DNA of 64,000 bases from Clostridium gallinarum (GCF_014836325.1 NZ_JACSQZ010000009.1:1-64000); one strand, 5' to 3'. Shown: positions 51,175-62,199, numbered from the stretch's first letter. The notes: a model not told the origin generated them from the sequence alone. A program made the numbers and translations.

Positions 51175-51819
51175 TTATTTTTCTGTCCAAAGACATTTTT
51201 CAAGCTTCCTCTTAACCCTTTGCAGAGCATTGTCTATAGACTTTGCTTGCCTATCTAAATCACAAGCAATTTCTTGATAGGATTTACCATCTAAATATGA
51301 TTGTAAAACCTCCATTTCAAGATCAGATAAAACCTTAGCCATTTCGCCTTCTATATGTTTTATTTGTTCTTTCCCTATAAGAAGTTCTTCTGGATCTGTA
51401 ATTTTTAATTCCGACAATACATCTATTAAAGTTCTATCAGATTCTTCTTCATATATTGGCTTGTTTAAAGATATATAAGTATTTAGGGGGATATGCTTTT
51501 GTCTAGTTGCTGTCTTAATAGCAGTTATAATTTGTCTTGTAACACACAATTCTGCAAAAGCTTTAAAACTAGTTAGCTTATCTGCCTTAAAATCTCTAAT
51601 AGCTTTATATAATCCTATCATTCCTTCTTGGTAAATATCCTCTTTATCTGCACCAATAAGAAAATATGATTTAGCCTTAGCTTTCACAAAATTTTCATAC
51701 TTTGAAATTAAATATTCTTGAGCTCTACTATTTCCTTTTTTGGCTTCATCTACAATTTCCTCATCTATTTTATTATGAAATTCTATAAATAAGGATTCTT
51801 CTATTCTAGTACTTCCCAC
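51175..51819 (-). CDS. sigH: RNA polymerase sigma-H factor (early sporulation)
   Basis: 214-aa sigma-70-family factor. In spore formers it serves the start of sporulation (and in Bacillus competence). Region 2 with DIYQEGMIGLYKAIRDF, ending with region 4 (SDLEMEVLQSYLDGKSYQEIACDL). The KHIPLNTYISLNKPI segment is typical of SigH. It lies 28 nt after the NYN-domain gene, as in B. subtilis. Confidence 0.93.
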   Translation of the reverse strand: MGSTRIEESLFIEFHNKIDEEIVDEAKKGNSRAQEYLISKYENFVKAKAKSYFLIGADKEDIYQEGMIGLYKAIRDFKADKLTSFKAFAELCVTRQIITAIKTATRQKHIPLNTYISLNKPIYEEESDRTLIDVLSELKITDPEELLIGKEQIKHIEGEMAKVLSDLEMEVLQSYLDGKSYQEIACDLDRQAKSIDNALQRVKRKLEKCLWTEK

Positions 51820-51847
51820 TATATATCACCCCTTTTAGACTTATATT

Positions 51848-52363
51848 TTATTTACTTCGCCTTATAGCCTCTAATTTTTTTAAAATATCATCATTAACAT
51901 TATCTAGTAAGTTATTTTTATGTAACAAATGAGTATTTTTATTAGCTTTTCTTTTTATTCTATTTTCAGTATCAATAACATCATTATAAAATTCAATTGA
52001 TGATACTCTAACAGCTCCTCTTTGAAAAATAGTTTGTTGCTCAAGCCAATCTGAAGTAACAACATATACTTCAAATCTTCTTCCTAAATTATGAACTTCT
52101 TTTTCTATATAAGAATCTGCAGTTTCTCCATCCTTAGTAAAAACTATGCTTATATTATTATTTATATCTTCTTTCTTTTCAATGCTTCTATTTACTTTAT
52201 GGGCATCAAATACTATTATAACTTTACATCCCTCATAAACGGAATAATTATGTAGACTATCTATCAAACTTTGTCTAGCTCCATCAAAGCTATAATCTTT
52301 TTGTTGTTTTAAATTAGGCCAACTATTTATAACATTATACCCATCAACAAATATTATTTTCAC
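51848..52363 (-). CDS. rae1: NYN-domain ribosome-associated endoribonuclease (YacP/Rae1 family)
   Basis: 171-aa NYN/PIN-like nuclease. Conserved acidic motif FVDGYNVI (Asp7, Asn10) at the N terminus, VIIVFDAH and the TSDWLEQ motif. In B. subtilis this family cuts mRNA in the ribosomal A site. The start is GTG, with AGAGGT upstream. The rlmB-rae1-sigH order is that of B. subtilis. Symbol assigned from synteny plus domain. Confidence 0.85.
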   Translation of the reverse strand: MKIIFVDGYNVINSWPNLKQQKDYSFDGARQSLIDSLHNYSVYEGCKVIIVFDAHKVNRSIEKKEDINNNISIVFTKDGETADSYIEKEVHNLGRRFEVYVVTSDWLEQQTIFQRGAVRVSSIEFYNDVIDTENRIKRKANKNTHLLHKNNLLDNVNDDILKKLEAIRRSK

Positions 52364-52384
52364 ATGATACCTCTTACAGCTTAG

Positions 52385-53278
52385 TTATTTTACTAGCCTT
52401 CCTTTTAATATTTCATACATCATTATACCACCTGCAACTGAAGCATTTAAAGAATTTATTCTTCCTACCATAGGTATTTTTACCAGTTTATCGCATTTTT
52501 TTAACGTAAGCTTAGATATTCCTCTTCCTTCACTACCTATAACTATAGCACAAGGCCCACTAAAGTTAACTTCATAACTATATTCATCTCCAGCTATATC
52601 TGCGCCATATATCCAAAGCCCTTCTTTTTTTAATTCATCTATAGCTGCATTTATATTAGTTACTTTAGCTATTTTCATATGCTCAATTGCACCTACAGAA
52701 CATTTATAAACAGTTGATGTTATACCAACATTTCTCCTCTTTGGTATTATAATTCCATGAACGCCACATAACTCAGCAGTTCTTATTATAGACCCTAGGT
52801 TATGCGGATCTTCAATTTCATCTAATATTACTATAAATGGATCTTCCCCTCTTTTCTTAGCTAAATCTAGCATATGAGGTATCTCGCAGTACTTATATGG
52901 AGTAACTTGAGCTATTACTCCTTGATGGTTCACTCCACCACTCATTCCATCTAGTTTTTTTCTGTCTACATCTTTTAAAACTATACCCTTTTCTCTTGCT
53001 ATATTTATTATAGCTTTTATAGAACCTTCCATATTACCATTTGCAATATATAATGATTCTATTGTTCTATCACTCTTCAAAACTTCCATTACAGCATTTC
53101 TACCAACAATTAAATCTTCTCTAATTTCAGTTTCTACTATATCAACATTATTATCCTTATTATCTACACTTCTTCTATTATCTCTTGTAAATTGTTTTTT
53201 AGGTCTATTTTGACTATTTTCAAGCATTTGTCTTTCCATTCTTGCTCTCATTCTAGCTTCTCTTGTTCCTTTAGTCAT
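52385..53278 (-). CDS. rlmB: 23S rRNA 2'-O-ribose methyltransferase RlmB-like (TrmH/SpoU family)
   Basis: Methylates a guanosine in the 23S P-loop by family analogy. SpoU knot-fold motifs: VILDEIEDPHNLGSIIRTAE, then VIGSEGRGIS and IPMVGRINSLNASVAGGI. An N-terminal substrate-binding domain precedes them. I take the ATG at 53278 (297 aa), with AAGGAG 8 nt upstream. An in-frame GTG three codons earlier overlaps that site. The first 45 residues are very basic and polar. Confidence 0.92.
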   Translation of the reverse strand: MTKGTREARMRARMERQMLENSQNRPKKQFTRDNRRSVDNKDNNVDIVETEIREDLIVGRNAVMEVLKSDRTIESLYIANGNMEGSIKAIINIAREKGIVLKDVDRKKLDGMSGGVNHQGVIAQVTPYKYCEIPHMLDLAKKRGEDPFIVILDEIEDPHNLGSIIRTAELCGVHGIIIPKRRNVGITSTVYKCSVGAIEHMKIAKVTNINAAIDELKKEGLWIYGADIAGDEYSYEVNFSGPCAIVIGSEGRGISKLTLKKCDKLVKIPMVGRINSLNASVAGGIMMYEILKGRLVK

Positions 53279-53317
53279 TTTTATCACTCCTTAAATCTAT
53301 TATATACTTTTATAGGG

Positions 53318-53734
53318 TTATGTTAAGTATATTTCTGTGGATTTTTCTAATATACTAAACAGTCTTTCCTTATTTCCTATTAAGTATAAATATCCAATTA
53401 AAGCTTCAAATCCTGTAGCATTTCTATAATCTACAACACTTGAGTTCTTTGGTACAGTTGCTGATTTTGCATTTCTACCTCTTTTATATATATACATTTC
53501 ATCTTCTGTTAAATCTTCCTCTATACTATGCATTATAGCAGATTGACTCTTAGCTTTTACATAGCTAATAGCTTTTACATGCATTTTATGAGCAGATAAT
53601 TGCGTATTATTAGAAAGAATATAGTTTCTTATATATATTTCAAAAACCCCATCGCCTATTAATGCTAACTGCAAAGGATTTAACTGCCTAGCTTCTTCTT
53701 TACTAAATTCTCTAATTCTTAAATCCTCTAACAT
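53318..53734 (-). CDS. mrnC: Mini-ribonuclease III
   Basis: 138-aa catalytic-only RNase III used in 23S rRNA maturation. RNase III signature LALIGDGVFEIYIR with Asp28, and NATGFEALIGYLYL with the second acidic site. No dsRNA-binding domain, as expected. It lies 39 nt before rlmB and follows cysS, as in B. subtilis. Confidence 0.95.
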   Translation of the reverse strand: MLEDLRIREFSKEEARQLNPLQLALIGDGVFEIYIRNYILSNNTQLSAHKMHVKAISYVKAKSQSAIMHSIEEDLTEDEMYIYKRGRNAKSATVPKNSSVVDYRNATGFEALIGYLYLIGNKERLFSILEKSTEIYLT

Positions 53735-53752
53735 ATCCTATCTCCTTTAAAT

Positions 53753-53775
53753 AAAGGCTGCAAACTGCAGCCTTT
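53753..53775 (-). terminator. Terminator-like hairpin after cysS
   Basis: 10-bp stem AAAGGCTGCA/TGCAGCCTTT with a 3-nt loop, then UAUUUAAAGGAG, in the 44-nt cysS-mrnC gap. It overlaps the mrnC leader, so it may attenuate downstream genes. Confidence 0.65.
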
Positions 53776-53778
53776 ATA

Positions 53779-55179
53779 TTAATTTATTTTTTTCCATCTA
53801 ACTCCTTGAGGTGTATCTTCTAAAACAATATTTCTAGCTTTAAGATCATCTCTTATTTTATCAGCTAAAGCAAAATTTCTATCTTTCCTTGCTTGTTGTC
53901 TTTCTTCAATTAATCTTTCTATTTCTTCTTCCAAACTACCCTTTGTAGATTTTTGAAGAATTCCTAATGGATTTCCAAGTTCTCTAATTAACTCTAAAGC
54001 TTTCTCACAAAGTTCTTTAGATGACTCTATAGATACATTAGTATTAATATCTTTTATTAAATCAAAGATAGCCGTAATAGCATCTGCTGTGTTAAAATCA
54101 TCATCCATCTTAGCAATATACTTCTCTCTATATTTATCTAAAGATTTTAGATACTCTTCTTCTTGTTCATCCATTTTTTCTTTCTTAACTTCACTTATTA
54201 AGTTTTCAAGATTTGAAACTGCATTATACAACCTTTCAACTGATGCTTTCGCAGATTCTAATAAATCATCACTAAAATTTAATTGAACTCTATAATGAGC
54301 AGATAGCATTAAAAACCTTATTATATCTGCATCATATTTTTCTAATGCATCTCTAGCAGTTAAGAAATTATTTAAAGACTTAGACATCTTTTGATTATTA
54401 ACATTTAAATATGCTGAATGCATCCAGTAATTTGCAAAAGGCTTTCCTGTTAATGCTTCACTTTGAGCTATTTCATTTTCATGATGTGGAAAAGCTAAAT
54501 CCATTCCGCCTGCATGAATATCTATAGTTTCACCTAATAACTTTTTAGCCATACATGAACATTCTATATGCCATCCTGGTCTTCCTAAGCCCCATGGACT
54601 TTCCCATGCTGGTTCACCTGGTTTTTGAGATTTCCATAAAGCAAAATCCATTGGATCTTCTTTTCTTTCATCAACATTTATTCTTGCACCAGATTGAAGA
54701 TCTTCCAAACTTTGCTTAATAAGCTTTCCATACCCATTAAACTTCTTAGTTCTAAAATATACATCTCCATCTACTTCATAAGCATATCCCTTTTCTATTA
54801 ATCCAGAGACAAATTCTATAATATCTTCTATATATTCAGTTGCTCTAGGATTAGTTGATGCTCTTTTAATGTTTAATCCATCAGCATCCTTATAATATTC
54901 ATTTATATATCTATCGCCAATATCTGCAACTGTAGTGCCTTCTTCATTAGCTTTTTTAATCATTTTATCATCTATATCAGTAAAATTTTGAATAAATTCA
55001 ACTTTATACCCCTTATATTCTAAATACCTTCTGATAGTATCAAAAACTATGAAAGTTCTCCCATTCCCTATATGAAAATAATTATAAACTGTAGGTCCAC
55101 AAACATACATCTTAACTTCTCCTGGAGTAATTGATTTAAATTCCTCCTTTTGTCTTGTTAAGCTATTATAAATTTTCAT
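53779..55179 (-). CDS. cysS: Cysteinyl-tRNA synthetase
   Basis: 466-aa class I synthetase. HIGH-type motif [14 protein letters not shown] loop QKMSKSLNN, and the zinc site built on [15 protein letters not shown] and [15 protein letters not shown]. It is 11 nt after proS, so the two are co-transcribed and share the upstream T-box. Confidence 0.97.
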   Translation of the reverse strand: MKIYNSLTRQKEEFKSITPGEVKMYVCGPTVYNYFHIGNGRTFIVFDTIRRYLEYKGYKVEFIQNFTDIDDKMIKKANEEGTTVADIGDRYINEYYKDADGLNIKRASTNPRATEYIEDIIEFVSGLIEKGYAYEVDGDVYFRTKKFNGYGKLIKQSLEDLQSGARINVDERKEDPMDFALWKSQKPGEPAWESPWGLGRPGWHIECSCMAKKLLGETIDIHAGGMDLAFPHHENEIAQSEALTGKPFANYWMHSAYLNVNNQKMSKSLNNFLTARDALEKYDADIIRFLMLSAHYRVQLNFSDDLLESAKASVERLYNAVSNLENLISEVKKEKMDEQEEEYLKSLDKYREKYIAKMDDDFNTADAITAIFDLIKDINTNVSIESSKELCEKALELIRELGNPLGILQKSTKGSLEEEIERLIEERQQARKDRNFALADKIRDDLKARNIVLEDTPQGVRWKKIN

Positions 55180-55190
55180 TTAATTACCTC

Positions 55191-56903
55191 CTATCTAACA
55201 GATAATTTATTTTTATTAAACTCTTCTCTTACTCTATTAACTACTTCTTCTATATTTATATTTTCCATTTCAGCAGTTCTAAGTTTAAATTCTACTTGCC
55301 CTTCTGAGATTTTCTTTCCAACTGTAATTCTCATTGGAATACCCATAAGATCTGAATCTTTAAATTTAACTCCTGCTCTTTCATTTCTATCATCTAAAAC
55401 TACATCTACTCCGATTTCTTTTAATTCTTCATAAATGTTATTAGCAATTCTCATTTGTTCTTCATCTTTTATGTTTACTGGTATAATATTAACATGATAT
55501 GGTGCTACAGATAAAGGCCAAACTATTCCATTTTCATCATTATGCTGTTCTATAATAGATGCCATAGTTCTAGTTACACCTATTCCATAACATCCCATAA
55601 CAAAAGGTTGCTCTTTACCATTTTCATCAATGAAATTTGCATTCATCGCTTTAGAATATTTAGTTCCAAGCTTAAATATATGGCCAACTTCAGTTCCTCT
55701 TGATATAGTTACTTTTTCTCCACAAACTGGGCACTTTTCACCTTCAGTTATATTTCTATAATCACCAACTACACCTTCGAAATCTCTCCCATAATTTACA
55801 TTTTCAATATGATATCCTGTTTCATTTGCTCCTACTATAAAATTGTACATATTTACTACTTCTTCATCAACTAATAATGTTTCTACATTTATATTTATAG
55901 GGCCTGCAAATCCAACTTGTGCATTAGTAGCCTTTAAAACTTCTTCTGGTGTCGCCATATTTAAATTAACTACTCCACCTAAAGCATTAGATATCTTAAC
56001 CTCATTTACCTCTCTATCTCCTCTAATCATTACAGCTACAATTTTACCATCTGCATTATAGATTAAAGTTTTAGCAAATTTCTTTTCATCTGTATTAAAG
56101 AATTTCACTAACTCTTCAATAGTTCTTATATTTGGAGTTTCAGTCTTAACTAAATCTTTTAATTCTTCTTTTTCAGCTTTTTCAACAGTTGAAGGAGCTT
56201 TTTCTATATTAGCTGCATAATCACAAGCTGTACAGAAAACTACATCATCTTCTCCTACTTCTGATTTAACCATAAATTCAGCTGAATTTGAACCTCCAAT
56301 TGCTCCTGAATCTGCTTCTACACATTTTGCATCTATTCCACATCTATTAAATATCTTTATATAAGCTTCATACATCTTATTATATGATATATCTAATCCA
56401 TTTTGATCCTTATCAAAGCTATAAGCATCTTTCATTACAAACTCTCTTGATCTCATAACTCCAAATCTTGGTCTTCTTTCGTCTCTGTACTTAGTTTGAA
56501 TTTGATAAAGATTTACAGGTAATTGTTTATATGACTTAATTTCATTTCTAGCTATATCTGTAAATACTTCTTCGTGAGTAGGTCCTAAACAGAAATCTCT
56601 ATTATTTCTATCCTTAAGTCTAAACATTTCTTCTCCATAGACATCCCATCTACCTGACTCTTGCCATAGTTCTGCTGGTAAAACTGCTGAAGCTAAAAAC
56701 TCTTGAGCTCCTGCATTATTCATTTCTTCTCTTACTATATCTTCTACCTTTTTTAAGACTCTTAATCCTAATGGCATATAATTATATATTCCTGATGCCA
56801 TCTTTCTAATCATTCCAGCTCTTAACATTAATTTATGACTATTAATTTCAGCTTCTGCTGGAACCTCTCTTAATGTTGATATTAACATATTAGACATTTT
56901 CAT
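55191..56903 (-). CDS. proS: Prolyl-tRNA synthetase, bacterial type
   Basis: 570-aa class II synthetase. Motif 2 region with [19 protein letters not shown], motif 3 region [17 protein letters not shown], and the large editing insertion (about 230-390) between motifs 2 and 3 that removes misacylated alanine. First gene of proS-cysS; AGGAGG lies 8 nt before the ATG. A T-box riboswitch with a proline-type specifier lies upstream. Confidence 0.97.
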   Translation of the reverse strand: MKMSNMLISTLREVPAEAEINSHKLMLRAGMIRKMASGIYNYMPLGLRVLKKVEDIVREEMNNAGAQEFLASAVLPAELWQESGRWDVYGEEMFRLKDRNNRDFCLGPTHEEVFTDIARNEIKSYKQLPVNLYQIQTKYRDERRPRFGVMRSREFVMKDAYSFDKDQNGLDISYNKMYEAYIKIFNRCGIDAKCVEADSGAIGGSNSAEFMVKSEVGEDDVVFCTACDYAANIEKAPSTVEKAEKEELKDLVKTETPNIRTIEELVKFFNTDEKKFAKTLIYNADGKIVAVMIRGDREVNEVKISNALGGVVNLNMATPEEVLKATNAQVGFAGPININVETLLVDEEVVNMYNFIVGANETGYHIENVNYGRDFEGVVGDYRNITEGEKCPVCGEKVTISRGTEVGHIFKLGTKYSKAMNANFIDENGKEQPFVMGCYGIGVTRTMASIIEQHNDENGIVWPLSVAPYHVNIIPVNIKDEEQMRIANNIYEELKEIGVDVVLDDRNERAGVKFKDSDLMGIPMRITVGKKISEGQVEFKLRTAEMENINIEEVVNRVREEFNKNKLSVR

Positions 56904-57050
56904 TTTTGCTTCCTCCTATTATTTTATATTTTATTAGAGATACTCTAAAACTTCCTTTTAAATATCTACTTATTTAACAATTTTATTACATATCTTAACT
57001 CTTATTAATTATTCCACAAATTTTAAAGTAATATAATTTAATAAAAAATA

Positions 57051-57253
57051 AAAAAAGCCCGCCCTATTATAATTAGGGCGAACTTATATCGCGGTACCAC
57101 CTAAATTTGTGCTCTAATAATTTTAACGATATTAAACCGATAGTTTTTACCTACAACTCCAAAGCTGGTTCAAATCCTATTGAAAATCTTACAGCCTATG
57201 AATTTTCTCTCTGAAAAGCGGATTCTACTATTCTTCTTCACTGCTTTAAAACT
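57051..57253 (-). promoter_or_regulatory. T-box riboswitch of proS-cysS (tRNA-Pro sensing)
   Basis: Minus-strand leader with an AGAGAG motif in stem I, specifier-loop context GAACCAGCTTTGGAG (CCA = proline codon at 57166-57168), the T-box AGGTGGTACCGCG (57090-57102), and a terminator CGCCCTA/TAGGGCG (57060-57080) with a U run. Uncharged tRNA-Pro should favour the antiterminator. The remaining 150 nt to proS holds no other clear signal. Confidence 0.9.
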
Positions 57254-57319
57254 TATTTAATTATAACTTAATTTATTATATATTCTAAAAAATTTTATGT
57301 CAATATAATAAGAGCCTTA

Positions 57320-57988
57320 TTAAATAAGTCTTTCTGCAATTAGTAAATCCTCAGGAGTAGTTACTTTAATATTAGTGTAGTCACCTTCATATAAAAACAC
57401 TTTATTGTTATATGATTCAACAACCATAGTATCATCTGTAACTATTAGCTTATCGTTCTTTACTTTTCTATGACATTCCTTAATTAAACTAAATTTGAAA
57501 ACTTGTGGAGTTTGAATTGCTATCAAATCCTGTCTATTTGGAGTATCAATAGAAAATCCATTTTTATCTTTTATTTTTATAGTATCCTTAGGTGTTACCC
57601 CTGGAGCTGCTGCTCCATAAAGAGAGGCATATTTTATACCTTCATTTATTATTTTTTCAGAAACAAAAGGTCTTGCTCCATCATGTATAAGAACTAGTTC
57701 ACTATTATCTATTTTTTCTAAAGCATTTAATACTGAATCTTGTCTTTCTTCTCCACCTTCAACTATACAATCTACTTTTAGCGAATACTTATCTATAACA
57801 TGTGTTTTACAATATTCTATTTCATCTTTTGGTAATACTAAAAAAATCTTATCTATATTTTTACAATTAGAAAACTTCTTTAATGTGTAATATAAAATAG
57901 GTTTACCATTAAGCTCTATATACTGTTTGCTAACTTTAGCACCCATTCTTTTTCCTCTGCCACCTGCTAAAATTATAGCACTAATCAT
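57320..57988 (-). CDS. ispD: 2-C-methyl-D-erythritol 4-phosphate cytidylyltransferase
   Basis: 222-aa MEP-pathway isoprenoid enzyme. CTP-binding start ILAGGRGKRMGAKVSKQ, then LIHDGARPFVS and GVTPKDTIK. Normal length, so it is not the IspDF fusion. B. subtilis has ispF next; here no ispF follows. It lies 11 nt after the PIN/TRAM gene. Confidence 0.95.
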   Translation of the reverse strand: MISAIILAGGRGKRMGAKVSKQYIELNGKPILYYTLKKFSNCKNIDKIFLVLPKDEIEYCKTHVIDKYSLKVDCIVEGGEERQDSVLNALEKIDNSELVLIHDGARPFVSEKIINEGIKYASLYGAAAPGVTPKDTIKIKDKNGFSIDTPNRQDLIAIQTPQVFKFSLIKECHRKVKNDKLIVTDDTMVVESYNNKVFLYEGDYTNIKVTTPEDLLIAERLI

Positions 57989-57999
57989 ATAAACACCTA

Positions 58000-59094
58000 C
58001 TATTCATCTTTTGGTTTTGCAAATATCATTCTACCTGCTGCAGTTTGTAATACAGATGTAACTATTACTAAAATTTGTTCACCCATATACCTTCTTCCAC
58101 CTTCTACAACAATCATGGTCCCATCATCTAAATATCCAATCCCTTGTGTAGCTTCCTTACCATCTTTAACTACTACAACCTTCATTTCTTCACCTGGAAG
58201 AACTATTGGTTTAATCGCATTAGCAAGTTCATTTATATTAAGAACTGGTACTCCCTGGAACTCTGCTACCTTATTTAAATTAAAGTCATTAGTTATAACT
58301 TTTCCATTTAATTTTTGAGCAAGCTTTAGTAACTTACTATCAACTTCTTGAATTTCAGGAAAATCCCCTTCCCAAATTTGCGTTTCTATATCTAGCTCTT
58401 TCTGAATTTTATTTAATATATCAAGCCCTCTTCTTCCTCTATTCCTCTTAAGTGAATCAGCAGAATCAGAAATATGTCGTAATTCATCTAAAACAAAATT
58501 AGGAATAACTAAAGGTCCCTCAACAAATCCAGTTTGACAAATATCAAAAATTCTACCATCTATTATTACAGATGTATCTAATACCTTTGATATAGATTTT
58601 GTATTTCCCTTACTCTTTTTATCTTTAATATTATTTTTTCTTAAATTTGCTAGAACATTTGATATATCATCCTTCTTTTCAATAAATATACTAGCAAATA
58701 TTATTGCAAATATTAAATTTAATAATACAAAAAGTATAGGTCCTAAACCAAATAAATTTATACTATTTAATGGTAATCCTATTAAAGAAGTTAGTATTAA
58801 TGATATTAATGCACCAAATCCTCCATAAATGATTTCAGTTGCAGTAAACTTTTGAATATTTTTTTCTATATATTCAATCACCTTAACAATAGAGTCATAA
58901 ATACGTGGAGAAATAAAATAAAGAATAATGCCAATTAATAAAGTTATTAAAATACGAAAAGATATAATGCCAATTGCTTTAGATAGAAAAGGTAGTCCAC
59001 TTAAAACTATTATACTTAATAATATACCACTTAGTATGTAGCCACTTATTAAACCTATTATAGTAAATATAACTCTTATAATCTTTTTTAACAT
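58000..59094 (-). CDS. Membrane-anchored PIN/TRAM-domain protein (YacL family)
   Basis: 364 aa: about four membrane helices in the first 150 residues, a PIN nuclease domain ([21 protein letters not shown], with the acidic residues) and a C-terminal TRAM domain ([20 protein letters not shown]). Function uncertain; the fold predicts RNA binding and cleavage. The radA-disA-yacL-ispD order is conserved with B. subtilis. AGGAGG precedes the ATG. Confidence 0.92.
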   Translation of the reverse strand: MLKKIIRVIFTIIGLISGYILSGILLSIIVLSGLPFLSKAIGIISFRILITLLIGIILYFISPRIYDSIVKVIEYIEKNIQKFTATEIIYGGFGALISLILTSLIGLPLNSINLFGLGPILFVLLNLIFAIIFASIFIEKKDDISNVLANLRKNNIKDKKSKGNTKSISKVLDTSVIIDGRIFDICQTGFVEGPLVIPNFVLDELRHISDSADSLKRNRGRRGLDILNKIQKELDIETQIWEGDFPEIQEVDSKLLKLAQKLNGKVITNDFNLNKVAEFQGVPVLNINELANAIKPIVLPGEEMKVVVVKDGKEATQGIGYLDDGTMIVVEGGRRYMGEQILVIVTSVLQTAAGRMIFAKPKDE

Positions 59095-59295
59095 ATTTTC
59101 ACCTCCTATGTAATTTTATAATCTATATTATACCATATTATTTCCATTTTCTTAAGTTAATAAATCTTAAAAACTTATTAATTTAAAATACCCCCTATAA
59201 AATACTACCTATTTATTTTATTATAAGCTTAAGTTAATTAATACTTATAGCTATAAACTTTAATAACAGCCATAACATTAAAGGAGTAGATTTCT

Positions 59296-59685
59296 ATGAA
59301 AGATATGATATTTGATAGTTTTCAAAATGATGTTAATGAATCTTTACTACGTCATAAAAGTATTCTTGATATAATGACAAAATTAAATGAATCCAATTCT
59401 AGAGTTAATAGAGCTTTAGCTAAATCAGTAACTAATTGTGGCTGTATAAAGATAAATGCCAGTAAACAAAATTTATTTGCTGATGAAGCCAAATTAAATT
59501 CTTCTCTAAGCACTCATATAGATGGAAAACTTTGTGACAACTGCCGAGAAGTAATAGAAAATGAACTTGGAACTAATATATTTTATCTTACTTCTTTATG
59601 CAACTGCTTGGATTTAAATCTATATGATATATTATTAAAAGAAGAAAATAAAATAAACATCTTGGGAAAATATACCCTTAGATAG
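59296..59685 (+). CDS. Small Cys-containing helical protein, unknown function
   Basis: 129 aa, on the opposite strand to its neighbours, with AAAGGAG 9 nt before the ATG. It has a CGC motif (residues 48-50) and a CDNC motif (79-82). The C-terminal stretch ENELGTNIFYLTSLCNCL resembles the helix of MazG-type NTP-pyrophosphatases, but the usual acidic residue after LG is replaced. I do not recognise a named family; a degenerate MazG-like or metal-binding protein is an inference. It has its own terminator and sits between yacL and disA. Confidence 0.85.
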   Translation: MKDMIFDSFQNDVNESLLRHKSILDIMTKLNESNSRVNRALAKSVTNCGCIKINASKQNLFADEAKLNSSLSTHIDGKLCDNCREVIENELGTNIFYLTSLCNCLDLNLYDILLKEENKINILGKYTLR

Positions 59686-59688
59686 ATC

Positions 59689-59710
59689 AAAGCAGGTTAA
59701 TACCTGCTTT
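59689..59710 (+). terminator. Terminator of the small Cys-containing gene
   Basis: 9-bp stem AAAGCAGGT/ACCTGCTTT, 4-nt loop, then UUUAUUAUU on the plus strand, 3 nt past the stop. disA on the other strand ends 41 nt away and could use it weakly. Confidence 0.85.
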
Positions 59711-59751
59711 TTTATTATTAGCTTTTTTATTATGCTTTATACATATTTTTA

Positions 59752-60816
59752 CTAAATCTCATTTTTTAAGTATATTTGTTCTTTTATTCTCTTTAATCCA
59801 CTTCTTATAGCTTTAGCTCTAGCTTCACCTATTCCATCTACTTGATCTAATTTTTCTGTATCAGCATCAATTACATATTTAAGTTGTTTGAAGTGTTTAA
59901 CTAAATTCTCTATTACTGAAACTGGTATTCTTGGTACCTTAAATAATATTCTAAAACCTTTTGGAGAAATTAAAGTGTCCGTTAATGGCATTCCTCCATA
60001 ACCAAGTAGCTTAGCTATTAAATCTAAATCTACTAACTCTTCCGATGTAACTTTTTGAATTTCATTATATATATCATTGTAATCCATGTCCTCTTTACAA
60101 TAATCTCTTATTAGCAGTATTCCATCTCTCTCAATGAATCTTATAAGTTCACTAAGTTGCATTGCTATTAATCTACCTTCATTTCCTAATTCAACTATGT
60201 ATCTTTTAATTTCTTCTACTACTCTCATTACCATTTCTGTTCTTTGAATTGCTGTAACTACATCAAAAATAGTAGTTAAATCTTGAAATTCTAATAAATT
60301 TAAGTTATTTATAACTCTATCCAATACTGTTACATACTTTTCTAAGGTTTGTATTGCTTGATTAGCTCTTGCTAATATAACACTACTTTCTTGAAGGACA
60401 TATTTTAGATCGCCCTTATAAACAGTTATTATATTTCTTCTTTGTGAAATAGCTATAACTATATTTCCTGTTTGCTTAGCTACTCTATTTGCTGTTCTAT
60501 GCCTAGTACCAGTTTCATATGTAGTAAGGGTATAATCTGGAACCAATTGAGTATTTGCATAAATTATTTTCTTTAAGTCGCTACTTAGAACTATAGCTCC
60601 ATCCATTTTTGCTAATTCATATACATATGCTGGTGAATAATCTGAGTTAATATTAAATCCACCATCTACTATCTTCATTACATTTTCATCATCACCAATT
60701 ACTATTAGCCCACCTGTTTTAGCCCTTAATATATTTTCTAATCCTTCTCTAAGAGCCGTTCCTGGACTCATTAACTTTAATATACTCTTTATTTCTTCAT
60801 CGTCTTTTATCCTCAT
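59752..60816 (-). CDS. disA: Diadenylate cyclase DisA
   Basis: Makes c-di-AMP from two ATP and scans DNA for damage; c-di-AMP controls potassium and osmotic balance and sporulation checkpoints. DAC-domain motifs DGAIVLSSD and [13 protein letters not shown], a helical linker, then a C-terminal helix-hairpin-helix DNA-binding region ([19 protein letters not shown]). I prefer the ATG at 60816 (354 aa), near GGGTGA; a GTG at 60825 lies inside that site. It is 18 nt after radA. Confidence 0.97.
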   Translation of the reverse strand: MRIKDDEEIKSILKLMSPGTALREGLENILRAKTGGLIVIGDDENVMKIVDGGFNINSDYSPAYVYELAKMDGAIVLSSDLKKIIYANTQLVPDYTLTTYETGTRHRTANRVAKQTGNIVIAISQRRNIITVYKGDLKYVLQESSVILARANQAIQTLEKYVTVLDRVINNLNLLEFQDLTTIFDVVTAIQRTEMVMRVVEEIKRYIVELGNEGRLIAMQLSELIRFIERDGILLIRDYCKEDMDYNDIYNEIQKVTSEELVDLDLIAKLLGYGGMPLTDTLISPKGFRILFKVPRIPVSVIENLVKHFKQLKYVIDADTEKLDQVDGIGEARAKAIRSGLKRIKEQIYLKNEI

Positions 60817-60834
60817 ACACTTCACCCAATCTTA

Positions 60835-62199
60835 TTAGAATATCTTATTAATAGCCTCTCTTAAATTGTTTACCCCTATAATGTTCATACTACTATTTAC
60901 CTTATCCCTATTTCTTTCAGGAATTATAGCATTTTCAAAACCCATTTTCTCTGCTTCTTTTATTAATCTTTCACAAGAAGCCACCGGTCTAATTTCTCCT
61001 GTAAGTCCTACTTCACCAATAATTACAGTTCTTTGAAGCTTTAACCCAGTATTCTTAACACTTGATAGTAATGCTAATGCCAAGCCTAAGTCACCAGTAG
61101 TTCCATCTAAACTAAGTCCTCCAACAACATTGACATATACATCATATTTATAAAAAGGTACTCTTAATTTCTTTTCTAATACCGCTAATATAAGTCTTAA
61201 TCTTTGATTATCTATACCTACAGCTGTTCTACTTGCTAAGTGTGTATTACTTTCACTTACTAAAGCTTGCATTTCAACTAAAATAGGTCTAGTTCCTTCC
61301 ATTATACCTATTACAGTAGATCCTTCCTGATTAAAATTTGTATCTTCTAAGAATATTCTCGAAGGATCATATATTTCCTTTAGCCCCTCTTCAGCCATTT
61401 CAAATACTCCAATTTCACTTGTAGTTCCAAAACGGTTTTTCATTGTTCTAAGAACCCTAAATTCTTCCGTACGTTCTCCTTCAAAATATAATACTGTATC
61501 TACCATATGTTCAAGAACTCTAGGACCTGCTAATTCTCCTTGTTTAGTTACATGTGCTACTATAAAGAAAGGAATATTTTTATTTTTTCCTATTCTCATA
61601 ATTGCATTTGAACACTCTTTAACTTGAGATACACTTCCTGGAGCTGATGTAATTGATTCTTTATATACAGTTTGAATGGAATCTATAATTACAAATATAG
61701 GATTTATTTCATTAATATATACTTCAATTAAATCTAAATTAGTTTCTGATACTATAAAGAGATTATCCGCATTAACTCCAAGCCTATCTCCCCTAATTTT
61801 TATTTGTTCTTCAGATTCTTCGCCTGAAACATATAATACTTTTCCATATTTTTTAGAAATAGAATCTGCCGTTTGTAGAAGAAGGGTGGATTTACCTATA
61901 CCAGGATCTCCAGATATTAAAGTTAAGGATCCTCTTACTAATCCACCACCTAATACTCTGTTAAGCTCCTTTAACCCAGTATCATATCTTTCTTTTTCTC
62001 CTGATTTTATATCTCTTATGCTCTTTGGCATATTCTCTATTGCTCTTATAGTATTAACCTTAGATTTTACTTCTTTTGTAGTTTCTTTTATTTCTTCAGT
62101 TAAAGTATTCCATTTATTACAATCTGGACATTTTCCTAACCATTTAGGAGACTCATATCCACATTCTTGACAAACAAATATGGATTTAATCTTTGCCAT
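60835..62199 (-). CDS. radA: DNA repair protein RadA
   Basis: 454-aa branch-migration ATPase of recombination. N-terminal zinc ribbon (Cys10, 13, 24, 27), Walker A GDPGIGKST, the RadA-specific KNRFG motif, and a C-terminal Lon-protease-like domain (SLDGTTGDLGLALALLSS) lacking proteolytic function. It partners with disA in one operon, as in B. subtilis. Confidence 0.97.
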   Translation of the reverse strand: MAKIKSIFVCQECGYESPKWLGKCPDCNKWNTLTEEIKETTKEVKSKVNTIRAIENMPKSIRDIKSGEKERYDTGLKELNRVLGGGLVRGSLTLISGDPGIGKSTLLLQTADSISKKYGKVLYVSGEESEEQIKIRGDRLGVNADNLFIVSETNLDLIEVYINEINPIFVIIDSIQTVYKESITSAPGSVSQVKECSNAIMRIGKNKNIPFFIVAHVTKQGELAGPRVLEHMVDTVLYFEGERTEEFRVLRTMKNRFGTTSEIGVFEMAEEGLKEIYDPSRIFLEDTNFNQEGSTVIGIMEGTRPILVEMQALVSESNTHLASRTAVGIDNQRLRLILAVLEKKLRVPFYKYDVYVNVVGGLSLDGTTGDLGLALALLSSVKNTGLKLQRTVIIGEVGLTGEIRPVASCERLIKEAEKMGFENAIIPERNRDKVNSSMNIIGVNNLREAINKIF

